Of a stretch of DNA of 64,000 nt, positions 40,024 through 50,637 are shown in pieces (the first letter of the stretch is position 1; every line of letters starts with the position of its first letter). A program made the translations under genes and the position numbers. This stretch comes from Pantoea sp. SoEX. Its GTDB lineage: Bacteria; Pseudomonadota; Gammaproteobacteria; Enterobacterales; Enterobacteriaceae. The notes beneath the pieces are model-generated. The model ran no database searches. It saw only the letters and a list, made by a program, of their open reading frames with translations, and had not been told where the DNA came from. The stretch spans positions 124,001-188,000 of the forward strand of contig NZ_SZZT01000001.1 in assembly GCF_009829945.1 (NCBI RefSeq), read 5' to 3'.

Positions 40024-40827
40024 TTATTCAAGTTCATTATCATAATTATTTGCTAAATTATTAGTTTCAGGTAAATTAGATGTTTTATGATATTTAGGGT
40101 TTAGTTGTATATATAATATCGCCATTATTAATCCAATTATACCCAATGCTATAAGATTAAAATTAGCAAAAGCAGCAGTAACAAAACCAAGATAAAAGAA
40201 AGGCATCAAATAACCAGTTCGCATCATATTAATAACCATTGCATAACCTACTACTACTATAATTCCTCCAGCAATATTTAAGCCATTTGTTATAACATCT
40301 GGTATTGAACTAAATAGATTACGAACAATGCTAATATTAACTGAAACAGCTATGATCAATGATGGAACTGCAACGCGCATTGCTTGCAAAAATAGAGCGA
40401 AAACATGAATCCAAGATATAATATTTAAATTACCTTTATCTGCTGCTTTATCAGCTGCATGCTGTAATGCTACTGTAATAGTACGCACTATAATAGTAAG
40501 AACTTGTCCTGCAGCAGCTAGTGGAATAGCTAACGCTATACCTGCTCCTTTACTTTGTCCACCTGAAATTACTAAAATAGTTGAAATAATTGAAGCAAGA
40601 GCTGCATCAGGTGCAATAGCTGCGCCAATATTCATCCAACCTAGGGCAATCATCTCTAGTGTACCACCTATAATGATGCCAGTTTTCATATCACCTAATA
40701 CAGCACCAATTAAAGTACAGGCAACTAAAGGACGGTGAAACTGAAACTCATCAAGAACCGAACCAATACCAGCAATACATGAAATTATAAATATCAATGA
40801 AATTTGCAGAAAAGTTATATCTGTCAT
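40024..40827 (-). CDS. manY: Mannose PTS permease, IIC component
   Basis: This polytopic membrane protein of 267 aa (E. coli 266) aligns closely with ManY: SVLDEFQFHRPLVACTLIGAVLGDMKTGIIIGGTLEMIALGWMNIGAAIAPDAALASIISTILV in register, and later LNIAGGIIVVVGYAMVINMMRTGYLMPFFYLGFV (in parts). It is among the best conserved proteins in the window, which suggests strong selection for sugar uptake. It sits between manX and manZ, 21 bases before the chosen manZ start. Confidence 0.96.
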   Translation of the reverse strand: MTDITFLQISLIFIISCIAGIGSVLDEFQFHRPLVACTLIGAVLGDMKTGIIIGGTLEMIALGWMNIGAAIAPDAALASIISTILVISGGQSKGAGIALAIPLAAAGQVLTIIVRTITVALQHAADKAADKGNLNIISWIHVFALFLQAMRVAVPSLIIAVSVNISIVRNLFSSIPDVITNGLNIAGGIIVVVGYAMVINMMRTGYLMPFFYLGFVTAAFANFNLIALGIIGLIMAILYIQLNPKYHKTSNLPETNNLANNYDNELE

Positions 40828-40883
40828 ATTATTACTCTCATGATAATGATGATTATATTTATAGATATAGGAATAAAATAGTA

Positions 40884-41843
40884 TTAAATATTATTTGCAT
40901 TACAAATTAAATCAATAATATTTAGCTTGGGATCATTTGAAATTTTTCTTATTTCCAGCTCAATATTAAGCTCGTTTAATTTATTAAATGCTGCGATATC
41001 ATTTGTATCTAACGATACAGCTTTACTTACTTGAATTTTTCCTTCTTTAAAAGCCATTCCACCAATATTAACAGTTGTAATATTTACTCCTCCTTCAATA
41101 ACTCTAAGTACATCAGTTGGATTTGTAAACAATAACATCACACGATCTTGTTTATATTTTGGATTTTTCCATACTCGTATCATTTTTTCAATATCTATGA
41201 CATGTGCACTAATACCAGGTGGAGTAGACTGTTTTAATAACGTTTTACGTATATTATCTTTTGATATTTCATCATTTACTACAATTATTCTTTGTACTTT
41301 AGTTTCTTTTGTCCATCTAGTAGTTATTTGACCATGAATAAGACGATCATCAATACGAACCAACGCTATTTGCATATTTTCATTGATGTGTTTTTTTTTA
41401 TCGTTGATAATTTTATCATTATTTGTATTAAATTCAATATCTTGTATTTGAGTCTGAAATGTTTTAATACTTTTCTTGCCTATTTTTAACGCTACTGATA
41501 CTAATTCATTAAAACTAATATTTTCTTCTCTTTTCATTAAAATTTCTATTAACATTGGGATATTAACCCCGGTGATTATATCATTATTTATTTTATTCAA
41601 AACTATTCTACTTGCTGCGTTAAAAGGACTGCCACCCCAAATATCAATTAAGAATAAAATACCTTCTGAAGTACAAAGTTTTTTTATTTTATACTCATAT
41701 TTTTCGATAAGTGTTTCTGTATTTTCTCCTATTAAAAATTCAACGAATTCTATGTTTTCTTGTTTTCCTAATATCATTTCTGCTGTATTAATTAATTGTT
41801 CTGCTGCGCAGCCATGAGTGCTTACTATAATTGCAATTGTCAC
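40884..41843 (-). CDS. manX: Mannose PTS IIAB component
   Basis: ManX carries phosphate from HPr to the sugar. The 319-aa protein has the IIA domain first, with the phospho-His in VSTHGCAAEQL (His about 10) and LIDIWGGSPFNAASRI. A shortened linker of Asn, Asp and Lys (about 130-155) replaces the Ala/Pro hinge of E. coli. The IIB domain follows, with the second phospho-His in RIDDRLIHGQITTRWTKET (His about 174). Both phosphorylation sites are intact. It is the first gene of manXYZ. General PTS genes (ptsH, ptsI) lie outside the window. Confidence 0.95.
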   Translation of the reverse strand: MTIAIIVSTHGCAAEQLINTAEMILGKQENIEFVEFLIGENTETLIEKYEYKIKKLCTSEGILFLIDIWGGSPFNAASRIVLNKINNDIITGVNIPMLIEILMKREENISFNELVSVALKIGKKSIKTFQTQIQDIEFNTNNDKIINDKKKHINENMQIALVRIDDRLIHGQITTRWTKETKVQRIIVVNDEISKDNIRKTLLKQSTPPGISAHVIDIEKMIRVWKNPKYKQDRVMLLFTNPTDVLRVIEGGVNITTVNIGGMAFKEGKIQVSKAVSLDTNDIAAFNKLNELNIELEIRKISNDPKLNIIDLICNANNI

Positions 41844-42215
41844 TTTCTACCTCATATGGTTAACACATATTTAATTTAAATAAGTACTTAATGGTTAATA
41901 TTATAGCTATACTTTAAGTGACTGTACTTAAAAAAAGTAACAATTAATTAAGTATTAACATTAATAATAAAAATATTAAATTATTTGATCATTCTAAGTT
42001 ATTGTTAGTATGAAATTTAAATTTTGAATATTATACTTGTATATAGTACATAAAATTATTTTAACGATAACTAACATATATTAATCTAATATTTTAAATT
42101 ATTTATATGTTTTATATGTTACTTAAAATAATAATTACTGTTAAAATCATAATAATAGATGTTGTTAACTTTTTATCAAATATATTTTAATTTATTTTTT
42201 ATTTAAGAGTGGATA
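41844..42215. other. Divergent manX / yoaE intergenic region
   Basis: About 370 AT-rich bases must hold the manXYZ promoter. I looked for CRP (TGTGA-N6-TCACA) and Mlc sites and found none. An exact inverted repeat, TTTAAGT (41913-41919) and ACTTAAA (41926-41932), with a six-base spacer lies about 70 bases upstream of manX. It is AT-rich and may be chance. Confidence 0.4.
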
Positions 42216-43490
42216 ATGGAGATCATTTTACATCCATCAATCTGGATAGATCTGCTAGCTCTTGTAGTATTAGAAATTTTATTGGGAATTGATAATTTAG
42301 TTTTTATTACAATACTTACTGATAATTTGCCTATTAAACAAAGAGATCAAGCTAGATTAATTGGTTTGTCAATAGCTCTAGTAATGCGTTTAATTTTAAT
42401 TTTTTTTATTTCTTGGCTTATTGCATTCAATAATTTTAATTTTTCTGGACGTAATTTAATTTTATTAGTGGGAGGTTTATTTTTAGTATTTAAATCAATA
42501 ATAGAACTTTATAAAAGATTGGAAAATAATCAAAACAATATTATATCAACTAGTAAAATTAATAACAATTTTTGGTTTATTATTATTCAAGTTGTAATAT
42601 TAGATGTAATATTTTCTCTAGATTCTGTAATTACTGCAGTAGGTATAATTAATAATTTAACTCTAATCATTGTTGCTGTAATAATATCAACTATGATTAT
42701 GTTCTTTCTATCAAAACCATTAAATAAATTTTTCAGTTTATATCCTAGTGTTACTATAATATGTTTAAGTTTTTTATTAGTCATGGGAGTTTTTTTGATA
42801 GCAGAAAGTCTTAATTTTTACATCCCAAGAAGCTATTTATATTCTATAATTACTTTTTCAATTTTTATTGAAATATTTAATCAAATTTCAAAAAAAAATT
42901 CTATTCGTAATAGAAAATACTCAAATGTAAATATTATGAAATATAAAAATATATTGCATGTAAAAAATAAAAAAAACAATTTAAGATCAGATAATGATAA
43001 TACATACTTGTTCTTATCTGAAATAATTGACTCAGAACATTTTACCAAAGAATTCGATAAATTATTTTCTAAAACAATTAAATGTATTATGACTCCGAGA
43101 GATAGAGTTGATTGGATTGATATTACTGAATCAATAGATAATATTAGAAATAAATTAACACAAAACCCACACAATATATTTCCTATTTGTCATAAAAATT
43201 TAGATAAAATAATTGGAATAGCAAAAGCAAAAGATATATTAATTCTATTAAATTTAGAATCTAATATTGGTAATCTTACGAGTAACAACAAACCTGTTAC
43301 TTTTGTTTTAGACAGCATTAATTCATTTCAGTTAATAGAAATTATATACACTTCACAACATGATTTTATAATTGTTATTAATGAATTTGGTATGATACAA
43401 GGAATAATTACAACATTTGACATATTAAAAACCTTTACTAATTTATTTTCTGAAGTAATAAAAGAAAAAAATAATTGTTTTTTTAATTAA
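42216..43490 (+). CDS. yoaE: TerC-CBS membrane protein YoaE, lacking the CorC/HlyC domain
   Basis: The 424-aa protein aligns with E. coli YoaE (518 aa) over the N-terminal TerC domain. That domain (about 1-225, seven or so helices) has LLALVVLEILLGIDNLVFITIL and VVILDVIFSLDSVITAVGI, which carry conserved acidic residues. A CBS pair follows (about 285-410, with MTPRDRVDWIDI and IVINEFGMIQGIITTFDIL). The C-terminal CorC/HlyC transport-associated domain is missing. TerC-type proteins are linked to metal, often manganese, export in other bacteria, but the role of YoaE is not established. The linker (about 225-285) is low complexity. It precedes tsaB on the same strand. Confidence 0.87.
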   Translation: MEIILHPSIWIDLLALVVLEILLGIDNLVFITILTDNLPIKQRDQARLIGLSIALVMRLILIFFISWLIAFNNFNFSGRNLILLVGGLFLVFKSIIELYKRLENNQNNIISTSKINNNFWFIIIQVVILDVIFSLDSVITAVGIINNLTLIIVAVIISTMIMFFLSKPLNKFFSLYPSVTIICLSFLLVMGVFLIAESLNFYIPRSYLYSIITFSIFIEIFNQISKKNSIRNRKYSNVNIMKYKNILHVKNKKNNLRSDNDNTYLFLSEIIDSEHFTKEFDKLFSKTIKCIMTPRDRVDWIDITESIDNIRNKLTQNPHNIFPICHKNLDKIIGIAKAKDILILLNLESNIGNLTSNNKPVTFVLDSINSFQLIEIIYTSQHDFIIVINEFGMIQGIITTFDILKTFTNLFSEVIKEKNNCFFN

Positions 43491-43618
43491 TATGTTGTAT
43501 CAATAATACATTAGAAATTGTTTATTTATGTTATAATAGTAAAATTTTCCGATATTACATTACAAAATAATATGAATCATCGTTATTGATAAAGTTAAAA
43601 ATATTAAGGTTTTTTTAA

Positions 43619-44341
43619 ATGTCTTTTAAAATTTTAGCACTGAGTACTGCTACAGAATCATGTTCAGTAGCATTACTAAATAATGACAAAATTTATACTC
43701 GTATTCAAATGAATACGGCAAAAAAACAAAACTCTAATTGCATTATTATATTAATAAATGAAGTATTAAAAATTACTAATTGTAAATTAATTGATGTTGA
43801 TGCAATTGCAGTCAGCATTGGACCAGGAAATTTCACTAGTATTCGTATAGGTATCAGTGTAGTACAAGGTTTAGCATTAGACAGAATAACAAAAATAGTG
43901 TGTATTTCTACATTACAAATTTTGGCTTACAGTGCACTGAGAAACAAAAATAACATTTATGGTGGAGTATTAACAGCTATAAATGCACGTATTGGTGAAA
44001 TATACTGGGGTGAATATCAATTAGATCAAGTAAATAACTTATTAAGTTTAAAAGAAGATACAGCAGAAAGAGTTTTATCTCCTAATGATGCTATAGAAAG
44101 AATAAAGTTACTAAAAAACAAGATTAAATGGTTACCTGCAGGAAATAGCTGGAATACATATCCTTGTCTCTGCTATGATGAAGGACATAATTTATCTCTT
44201 AATGGTAGTTCTATAGTGGAAATACCTCTTGCTGAGGATATGATACCAATTGCAAAAATTGCATTACAAAAAGGTGATTTTGTAAAACCAGAAAATATTC
44301 AAGCTGTTTATTTACGAAATAATATCGTACATAAAAAATAA
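43619..44341 (+). CDS. tsaB: tRNA t6A biosynthesis protein TsaB
   Basis: TsaB pairs with TsaD and TsaE to form threonylcarbamoyladenosine at position 37 of ANN-decoding tRNAs, an essential step in E. coli. The 240-aa protein (E. coli 231) begins MSFKILALSTATESCSVALL. It has the family segment VSIGPGNFTSIRIGISVVQGLAL (about 66-88), ARIGEIYWGEYQ (about 124-135), EIPLAEDMIPIA and YLRNNIV near the end. Since tsaD is elsewhere, only this partner is visible. It converges on minE across 62 bases. Confidence 0.93.
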   Translation: MSFKILALSTATESCSVALLNNDKIYTRIQMNTAKKQNSNCIIILINEVLKITNCKLIDVDAIAVSIGPGNFTSIRIGISVVQGLALDRITKIVCISTLQILAYSALRNKNNIYGGVLTAINARIGEIYWGEYQLDQVNNLLSLKEDTAERVLSPNDAIERIKLLKNKIKWLPAGNSWNTYPCLCYDEGHNLSLNGSSIVEIPLAEDMIPIAKIALQKGDFVKPENIQAVYLRNNIVHKK

Positions 44342-44403
44342 TATAACCTTAATAAATAACGTATTAATTATAAATTACTTTAATATTAAATACTAATAAT
44401 ATA

Positions 44404-44661
44404 TTACTTATATTTCATATCCTTAGATATGATTATTTTTAGTTTTAAGACAGAAGTTTTTTTACTATCTTGTTCGTCTAAGTTAATTATTACCATTTTA
44501 GGATCAATATTGATATACTTACAAATTATTTCTAAAATATCTTCTTTAAGTTTAGGTTTGTTGTTAATTTTTCCTTGTTGCATTAGTATATTTTTTAATC
44601 TTGTTTTTGCAACTTCAGCAGTATGATTTTTTTTAGCTATAAAAAAATTAATTAGAGACAT
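44404..44661 (-). CDS. minE: Cell division topological specificity factor MinE
   Basis: MinE drives the pole-to-pole oscillation of MinD and so frees mid-cell for division. The 85-aa protein (E. coli 88) has the N-terminal amphipathic and anti-MinCD region (MSLINFFIAKKNHTAEVAKTRL) and the dimerisation domain (about 33-85, LKEDILEIICKYINIDPKMVIINL). It follows minD by 11 bases. The complete minCDE set implies regular division-site placement, probably in rod-shaped or elongated cells. Confidence 0.93.
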   Translation of the reverse strand: MSLINFFIAKKNHTAEVAKTRLKNILMQQGKINNKPKLKEDILEIICKYINIDPKMVIINLDEQDSKKTSVLKLKIIISKDMKYK

Positions 44662-44672
44662 ATTTTCTTCAT

Positions 44673-45485
44673 TTAACCTCTAAATAAACGTTTAAAGAAC
44701 CCTTTCTTTTCTTCTTCAATAAAACGAAGCGGTATTGACTTACCTAGTAATCTTTTTACTGTATCTAAATATGCTTTTCCAGCATTAGAATTAATATCTA
44801 GTATAATTGGTTCTCCTTTATTAGAAGCACGAAGTACAGATGGATCTTCTGGTATAACACCTATTAAAGGAATATGCAAAATATCAATTACATCTTTCAT
44901 ACTTAACATCTCTCCACTATTTACGCGAATAGGATTATAGCGTGTTAATAACAAATGTTCTTTAATTGGTTCTTGATTATTTGCAGCTCTTTTTGATTTT
45001 GAAGAAACTATTCCTAAAATGCGGTCTGAATCGCGTACTGATGAAATTTCAGGATTAGTAGTTATAATTGCTTCATCTGCAAAATAAATAGACATTAATG
45101 CACCAGTTTCAATACCTGCTGGTGAATCACATATAATAAAGTCAAATGACATATTATTTAGTTCATTGAGTACCATTTCTACGCCTACAAGATTTAGTGA
45201 TTCTTTATCGCGTGTTTGAGATGCAGGTAAAATATATAATAAATCGGTATGTTTATCTCTAATTAATGCCTGATTTAAATTAGCATCACCTTGAATTACA
45301 TTAATAAAATCATAAACTACTCTTCTTTCACAACCCATAGCTAAATCTAGATTGCGTAAACCTATATCAAAATCTATCACTACTGTTTTTTTACCACTGC
45401 AAGCTAAGCCGGTAGCAATAGACGCACTAGATGTAGTTTTACCGACACCTCCTTTTCCTGATGTAACAACAATAATACGCGACAT
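44673..45485 (-). CDS. minD: Septum site-determining ATPase MinD
   Basis: MinD is a membrane-cycling ATPase that recruits MinC. The 270-aa protein equals the E. coli length. The deviant Walker A is VTSGKGGVGKTTSSA (about 7-21), followed by FDIGLRNLDLAMGCERRVVYDF (about 39-60), FIICDSPAGIE (about 115-125), and the C-terminal amphipathic membrane-targeting helix EEEKKGFFKRLFRG. It lies 13 bases after minC and 11 before minE. Confidence 0.96.
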   Translation of the reverse strand: MSRIIVVTSGKGGVGKTTSSASIATGLACSGKKTVVIDFDIGLRNLDLAMGCERRVVYDFINVIQGDANLNQALIRDKHTDLLYILPASQTRDKESLNLVGVEMVLNELNNMSFDFIICDSPAGIETGALMSIYFADEAIITTNPEISSVRDSDRILGIVSSKSKRAANNQEPIKEHLLLTRYNPIRVNSGEMLSMKDVIDILHIPLIGVIPEDPSVLRASNKGEPIILDINSNAGKAYLDTVKRLLGKSIPLRFIEEEKKGFFKRLFRG

Positions 45486-45498
45486 AAATAAAAAAGAC

Positions 45499-46209
45499 CT
45501 AATTAATTTTTTGAATGGTAAGCATCCCTTTTTTAAGGTAAATGCATGATGATGTATAAGAAAATTTTTTTGGTATTTGGTCCATTACCCAATATTTACC
45601 TGCAATTGAAATAAGTTCTGCAGATAAATTGCTACAAAAAATATAACAATTATTATCTCCTTTTGCTCCTGCTAATGCTCTTCCTCTCATAATTCCATAA
45701 ATATGAATATTCCTATCTGATACTACCTCAGCACCAGAGCTTACATTTCCTAATATAACTAAATCTGCATTACCAGAGTAAACCTGTTGTCCAGACCTAA
45801 CATGTAAATTAATAACACGAGTTTTATTATATAAAATATCATCAATACAAACTGATTTTGCTGTGCGTAAAGACAATTCATTATGAGTATCATATGATTT
45901 TTTTGTTTCTGTCAGAATAGGTAAATTAATAGAATTTATTGTTTTTATTAATGCTATTTCTTTACAAGAGATTATACCTATAATACATAAACCAGTAGAT
46001 AATATAGATTGTGTTATATGTTTCAGATTAATTTTATTAAGATTTAAAGCATCAATATTTAATATTACCGGTAAATTTTTTGTAAAATTAGGTAATTCTA
46101 TAAATTTATTTTCAATAGCTTTAAGTATTAGTTCAGGTTCGTGATTGTAAAGATACAATACCATGGATCTGAAATTAATATCTTTAAACTTTATTAGTTG
46201 TTGTGACAT
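45499..46209 (-). CDS. minC: Septum site-determining protein MinC
   Basis: MinC blocks FtsZ assembly away from mid-cell when bound to MinD. The 236-aa protein (E. coli 231) has a diverged N-terminal FtsZ-inhibiting domain (about 1-115). The better conserved C-terminal beta-helix (about 125-236) has VRSGQQVYSGNADLVILGNVSSGAEVVSDRNIHIYG (in parts) and MRGRALAGAKGDNNCYIFCSNLSAELISIAG. It is first in minCDE. Confidence 0.93.
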   Translation of the reverse strand: MSQQLIKFKDINFRSMVLYLYNHEPELILKAIENKFIELPNFTKNLPVILNIDALNLNKINLKHITQSILSTGLCIIGIISCKEIALIKTINSINLPILTETKKSYDTHNELSLRTAKSVCIDDILYNKTRVINLHVRSGQQVYSGNADLVILGNVSSGAEVVSDRNIHIYGIMRGRALAGAKGDNNCYIFCSNLSAELISIAGKYWVMDQIPKKFSYTSSCIYLKKGMLTIQKIN

Positions 46210-46492
46210 TTATCTTAGCTCTATATTTTAGATACATTCCACAATATTATATTCAATATAATTGTTATCAGTGTCTAACAAAAATTAGCAATTTTATAAA
46301 TTATTTGTTAAATACATTCAATATGTGTAATTATTTAAAATAACATTATTATAGTGCAATAAATAAATGTTGTTTAGATATATCATTCAATCAATATATC
46401 TATATATTAATTTTGTTAAAGCTATCACATCAGATGTTATATAAATAATATTACCATTACAAATAGACATTCTGAATTACAATTATAAATAG

Positions 46493-48013
46493 TTAATAGT
46501 GACCAGATAAAATCCAACCCTTATTAATTAAAAAATCAGTATAACTACTTAAAAGAAATTTTATAGAGCAAAATGCAACTATTGATAAAATTAAAGAAAA
46601 TGGCAATGCCATCCAAATCATGCGTTGATATGATAAATTAATTAAAAAAGACAAATGTGATGTTAATAAAAATAGAAAAGATGCTTGTCCGTTAGGTGTA
46701 GCAATTGAAGGAACATTGGTTCCGACATTAACAACAATTGCTAATAATTCGAACTGATTATGATTAATAATACCATTTTCAAGAGCTTGTTTTAGTTCAT
46801 TAATATATACTGAACCTATAAATACATTGTCTGCAATCGAAGAGAGTAACCCATTAAATATAAATAACCATTTTATTTTAGCATCAGAATGTAGAATAAA
46901 ATTCATAATAGGCAAAAATATTTTTTGATCGTGAATGACTGCAGTAATAGCACAAAATAATATTAATAAAGATGCAAATGGTAAGGTTTCAGTAAAAGCA
47001 TTGCTAATATCCTTTTCATTAGTTATACCTAAAAATGATGTAGATAGTATAATAATCGATAATCCTATAAATCCAGCTTCACTAAAACGAAATATTAATG
47101 CAATTAATAGCCAAATAATAATTAACCCTTGGGTAATTAATTTAATTTTATCTTCAATAGTAATTTTTATTAAACTTTTACCATAAAAATCTTTTAATAT
47201 ATTGTTTATTGAACTTGGTATTGTTGTACCGTAACCAAACAATTTAAATTTTTCTACTGTAAAAACAGTAAATATACCAGATATAAATACTAAAACAGAA
47301 ATAGGGAACATGCGAAGAAAAAATTCGGAGAAATTCCAATTTGCAGAATGTGCAATGATTAAGTTTTGTGGTTCTCCAACCATAGTCATAATTCCACCTA
47401 AGGTTGTCCCAATTCCTGAATGCATAGCTAAACTACGTAAAAATGAACGAAATTGTTTTAAATTTTTTTCTTTGTCTTCTGGAAGTAAGTTATTATCTAC
47501 AATTATTTGTTTACATTTGTTATATAACGAAATAAATACTGTTATTATAACTGCTAATACGGTCAGTGCATCCATAAAAGCTGATAACAAACTAGATGTT
47601 ATGCAAAACACTAAAGATAACTTTACTTTTGAATTAATACTTAATATTAATCTAGTAAAATAAAATAATAACAATTTTTTTACGAAAAAAATTCCAGACA
47701 CCATAAAAATCAATAATAATAGTACTTCGATATTATTATATAATTCAAATTTCACTCTTTCTGCACTAGACATTCCTATAATAATGGCTTCTAGTGATAA
47801 TAATCCTCCTGGTAACAAAGGATAACATTTCAAAGACATACTTAAAGTAAAAATAAACTCTATTAATAATAACCAACTAGCAACATACGAATTTATATAA
47901 AGATAAAATATAGGATTTATAATTAAAAAAAATACTATTAATAATTTATACCAATTTGGTGATCCACCTAAGAAATTTTTTGTTATAATATTTAAATATC
48001 TTGCAGGCATCAT
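46493..48013 (-). CDS. nhaB: Sodium/proton antiporter NhaB
   Basis: NhaB exports sodium in exchange for protons at the inner membrane. The 506-aa protein (E. coli 513) has about twelve hydrophobic segments and aligns throughout: NFLGGSPNWYKL near the start, CYPLLPGGLLSLEAIIIGM (about 62-80), LSAFMDALTVLAVII, GTTLGGIMTMVGEPQNLIIAHSANW, LLSSIADNVFIGSVYINE (about 388-405) and NVGTNVPSIATPNGQASFLFLLTS. With PutP it can complete a sodium cycle that supports proline uptake. Either of two adjacent ATG codons may start it. It is divergent from dadX. Confidence 0.94.
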   Translation of the reverse strand: MMPARYLNIITKNFLGGSPNWYKLLIVFFLIINPIFYLYINSYVASWLLLIEFIFTLSMSLKCYPLLPGGLLSLEAIIIGMSSAERVKFELYNNIEVLLLLIFMVSGIFFVKKLLLFYFTRLILSINSKVKLSLVFCITSSLLSAFMDALTVLAVIITVFISLYNKCKQIIVDNNLLPEDKEKNLKQFRSFLRSLAMHSGIGTTLGGIMTMVGEPQNLIIAHSANWNFSEFFLRMFPISVLVFISGIFTVFTVEKFKLFGYGTTIPSSINNILKDFYGKSLIKITIEDKIKLITQGLIIIWLLIALIFRFSEAGFIGLSIIILSTSFLGITNEKDISNAFTETLPFASLLILFCAITAVIHDQKIFLPIMNFILHSDAKIKWLFIFNGLLSSIADNVFIGSVYINELKQALENGIINHNQFELLAIVVNVGTNVPSIATPNGQASFLFLLTSHLSFLINLSYQRMIWMALPFSLILSIVAFCSIKFLLSSYTDFLINKGWILSGHY

Positions 48014-48272
48014 TTAATAACATCTTATTAAAAATCGACTAATAACAGGTAAAATTCATTGCTAATTATAATTATTAAAAATAATGTAAACTAATGAATT
48101 AGTGCTAATAATGATAAAAATTGGATTATTTAATAATGAAATATAATTTTCTTACATCTATAAATATAGTATATAATAAATGCTAATAAAAATATTTTTA
48201 TATGAATTAAATATTTCCATAAGTAATATAATTCTATTAATCTAATTAATATTTGAAAAAATAAGTTATACT

Positions 48273-49340
48273 ATGTCACGTCCAATTATAGCTACTATCA
48301 ACCAGAAAGCATTAAAACATAATCTATCAATTGTTCGTAGTATAGTTCCAAAATTAAAAATTTGGTCTGTAATAAAAGCTAATGCTTATGGACACGGTAT
48401 AAATAATATATGGAGCTTATCTGATACTGACGGATTCGCTTTATTGAGTTTAGAAGAGGCCATAATGTTGCGCCAACATGGATGGAAAAAACCAATATTA
48501 TTATTAGAAGGTTTTTTCCATGTTAAAGATTTATATCTAATTTCTCGTTATAATTTAACAACTGTTATACATAGTCATTGGCAAATAAAAGCACTAGAAA
48601 ACACAGTATTATTAAATCCGGTAAGTATTTATTTAAAAATAAACAGCGGAATGAATAGATTAGGTTTCGAACAAAAATCATTTAATAAGATATTGTATAA
48701 ATTAAATTTTTTAAAGAATATTCGAGACATAACATTAATGATGCATATTGGTAATAACGATAATAGTGACAATATTAATTATTTTGATAGAATTAAAAAA
48801 TCAATTAAGGGAAAAGATTATTTGTGCTCCATCTCAAATTCAGCTTGCGTATTATGGAATTCTGATGTTCACTATGACTGGGTTCGTGTAGGTATTTTGT
48901 TATATGGAGCATCACCAAGTGGAAATTGGTCTGATATAGCTAATATTAATTTACAACCAGCTATGACTTTATCAAGTAAAATTATAGGTATTCAAAAATT
49001 AAGGTTAGGTGATACCATAGGTTATGGTAGTAGTTACATTGCTAAAAAAAGACAACGCATAGGGATTGTAGCTTGTGGTTACGCTGATGGTTATCCACGT
49101 CATGCACCTAATGGTACTCCTTTATTAGTAGATGGGAATATAACTCAGTTATTAGGCACTGTATCTATGGATATGATTACGATAGATTTAACAAATTGTC
49201 CGCAAACATGTATAGGTTCAAGTGTTGAATTATGGGGTAATACAATAAAAATTGATCAAGTAGCAAAAGCTGCTGGAACTGTAAGTTATGAATTAATGTG
49301 TTCTCTTGCACCTAGAGTTCCTTTGAATATTATTTGTTAA
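48273..49340 (+). CDS. dadX: Alanine racemase (DadX type)
   Basis: This PLP enzyme makes D-alanine for peptidoglycan. The 355-aa protein aligns with E. coli DadX (356 aa) better than with Alr. The PLP lysine is in WSVIKANAYGHG (about 29-40). It also has LLLEGFFHVKDL, KINSGMNRLGFE (about 126-137), SNSACVLW, VRVGILLYGASPSGNW, the catalytic Tyr in GYGSSYIAK, CGYADGYPRHAPNGTP, and TVSMDMITIDL. Its place near nhaB fits dadX. As the only racemase seen here, it probably serves cell wall synthesis rather than alanine breakdown, since dadA is not present. A strong hairpin follows. Confidence 0.92.
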   Translation: MSRPIIATINQKALKHNLSIVRSIVPKLKIWSVIKANAYGHGINNIWSLSDTDGFALLSLEEAIMLRQHGWKKPILLLEGFFHVKDLYLISRYNLTTVIHSHWQIKALENTVLLNPVSIYLKINSGMNRLGFEQKSFNKILYKLNFLKNIRDITLMMHIGNNDNSDNINYFDRIKKSIKGKDYLCSISNSACVLWNSDVHYDWVRVGILLYGASPSGNWSDIANINLQPAMTLSSKIIGIQKLRLGDTIGYGSSYIAKKRQRIGIVACGYADGYPRHAPNGTPLLVDGNITQLLGTVSMDMITIDLTNCPQTCIGSSVELWGNTIKIDQVAKAAGTVSYELMCSLAPRVPLNIIC

Positions 49341-49355
49341 TGATTTTTATAAGAT

Positions 49356-49400
49356 AAAACACAAATCACTTGCTATATGTTTGAAATGATTTGTGTTTTT
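49356..49400. terminator. Strong terminator between convergent dadX and gapA
   Basis: AAAACACAAATCA (49356-49368) and TGATTTGTGTTTT (49387-49399) form a perfect 13-bp stem with an 18-base loop. The A-run on the left and T-run on the right let it act as an intrinsic terminator in both directions. Confidence 0.78.
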
Positions 49401-49412
49401 GTTAATTAACAA

Positions 49413-50456
<1,044 letters not shown>

Positions 50457-50637
50457 TTATCTAGTTAATCTATCTATTAATATAAATTTACAGAAATAGA
50501 TAATAGCGTCAAGGAAAATAAATGAATTAATTGTATTAATTTAGTCTATTAAATACATTTTAATACTTATAGTAAAGATAAATATAGTATTTATAATTAA
50601 CTTAAAATTAACTGAACTATATTTAAAATCAAAAAAT

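Noticed and set aside
41292-41817. Small plus-strand open frames opposite manX
   Set aside because: They are antisense shadows of a strongly conserved gene, with no ribosome-binding site or homology. The same holds for the other antisense frames opposite metG, putA, his, min, nhaB and trp genes.
41913-41932. TTTAAGT...ACTTAAA repeat as a Mlc or CRP site for manXYZ
   Set aside because: It matches neither consensus and is explained by base composition.
48090-48103. ACTAAT-GA-ATTAGT inverted repeat between nhaB and dadX as an operator
   Set aside because: It is short and AT-rich. Repeats of this size are expected by chance in such sequence.
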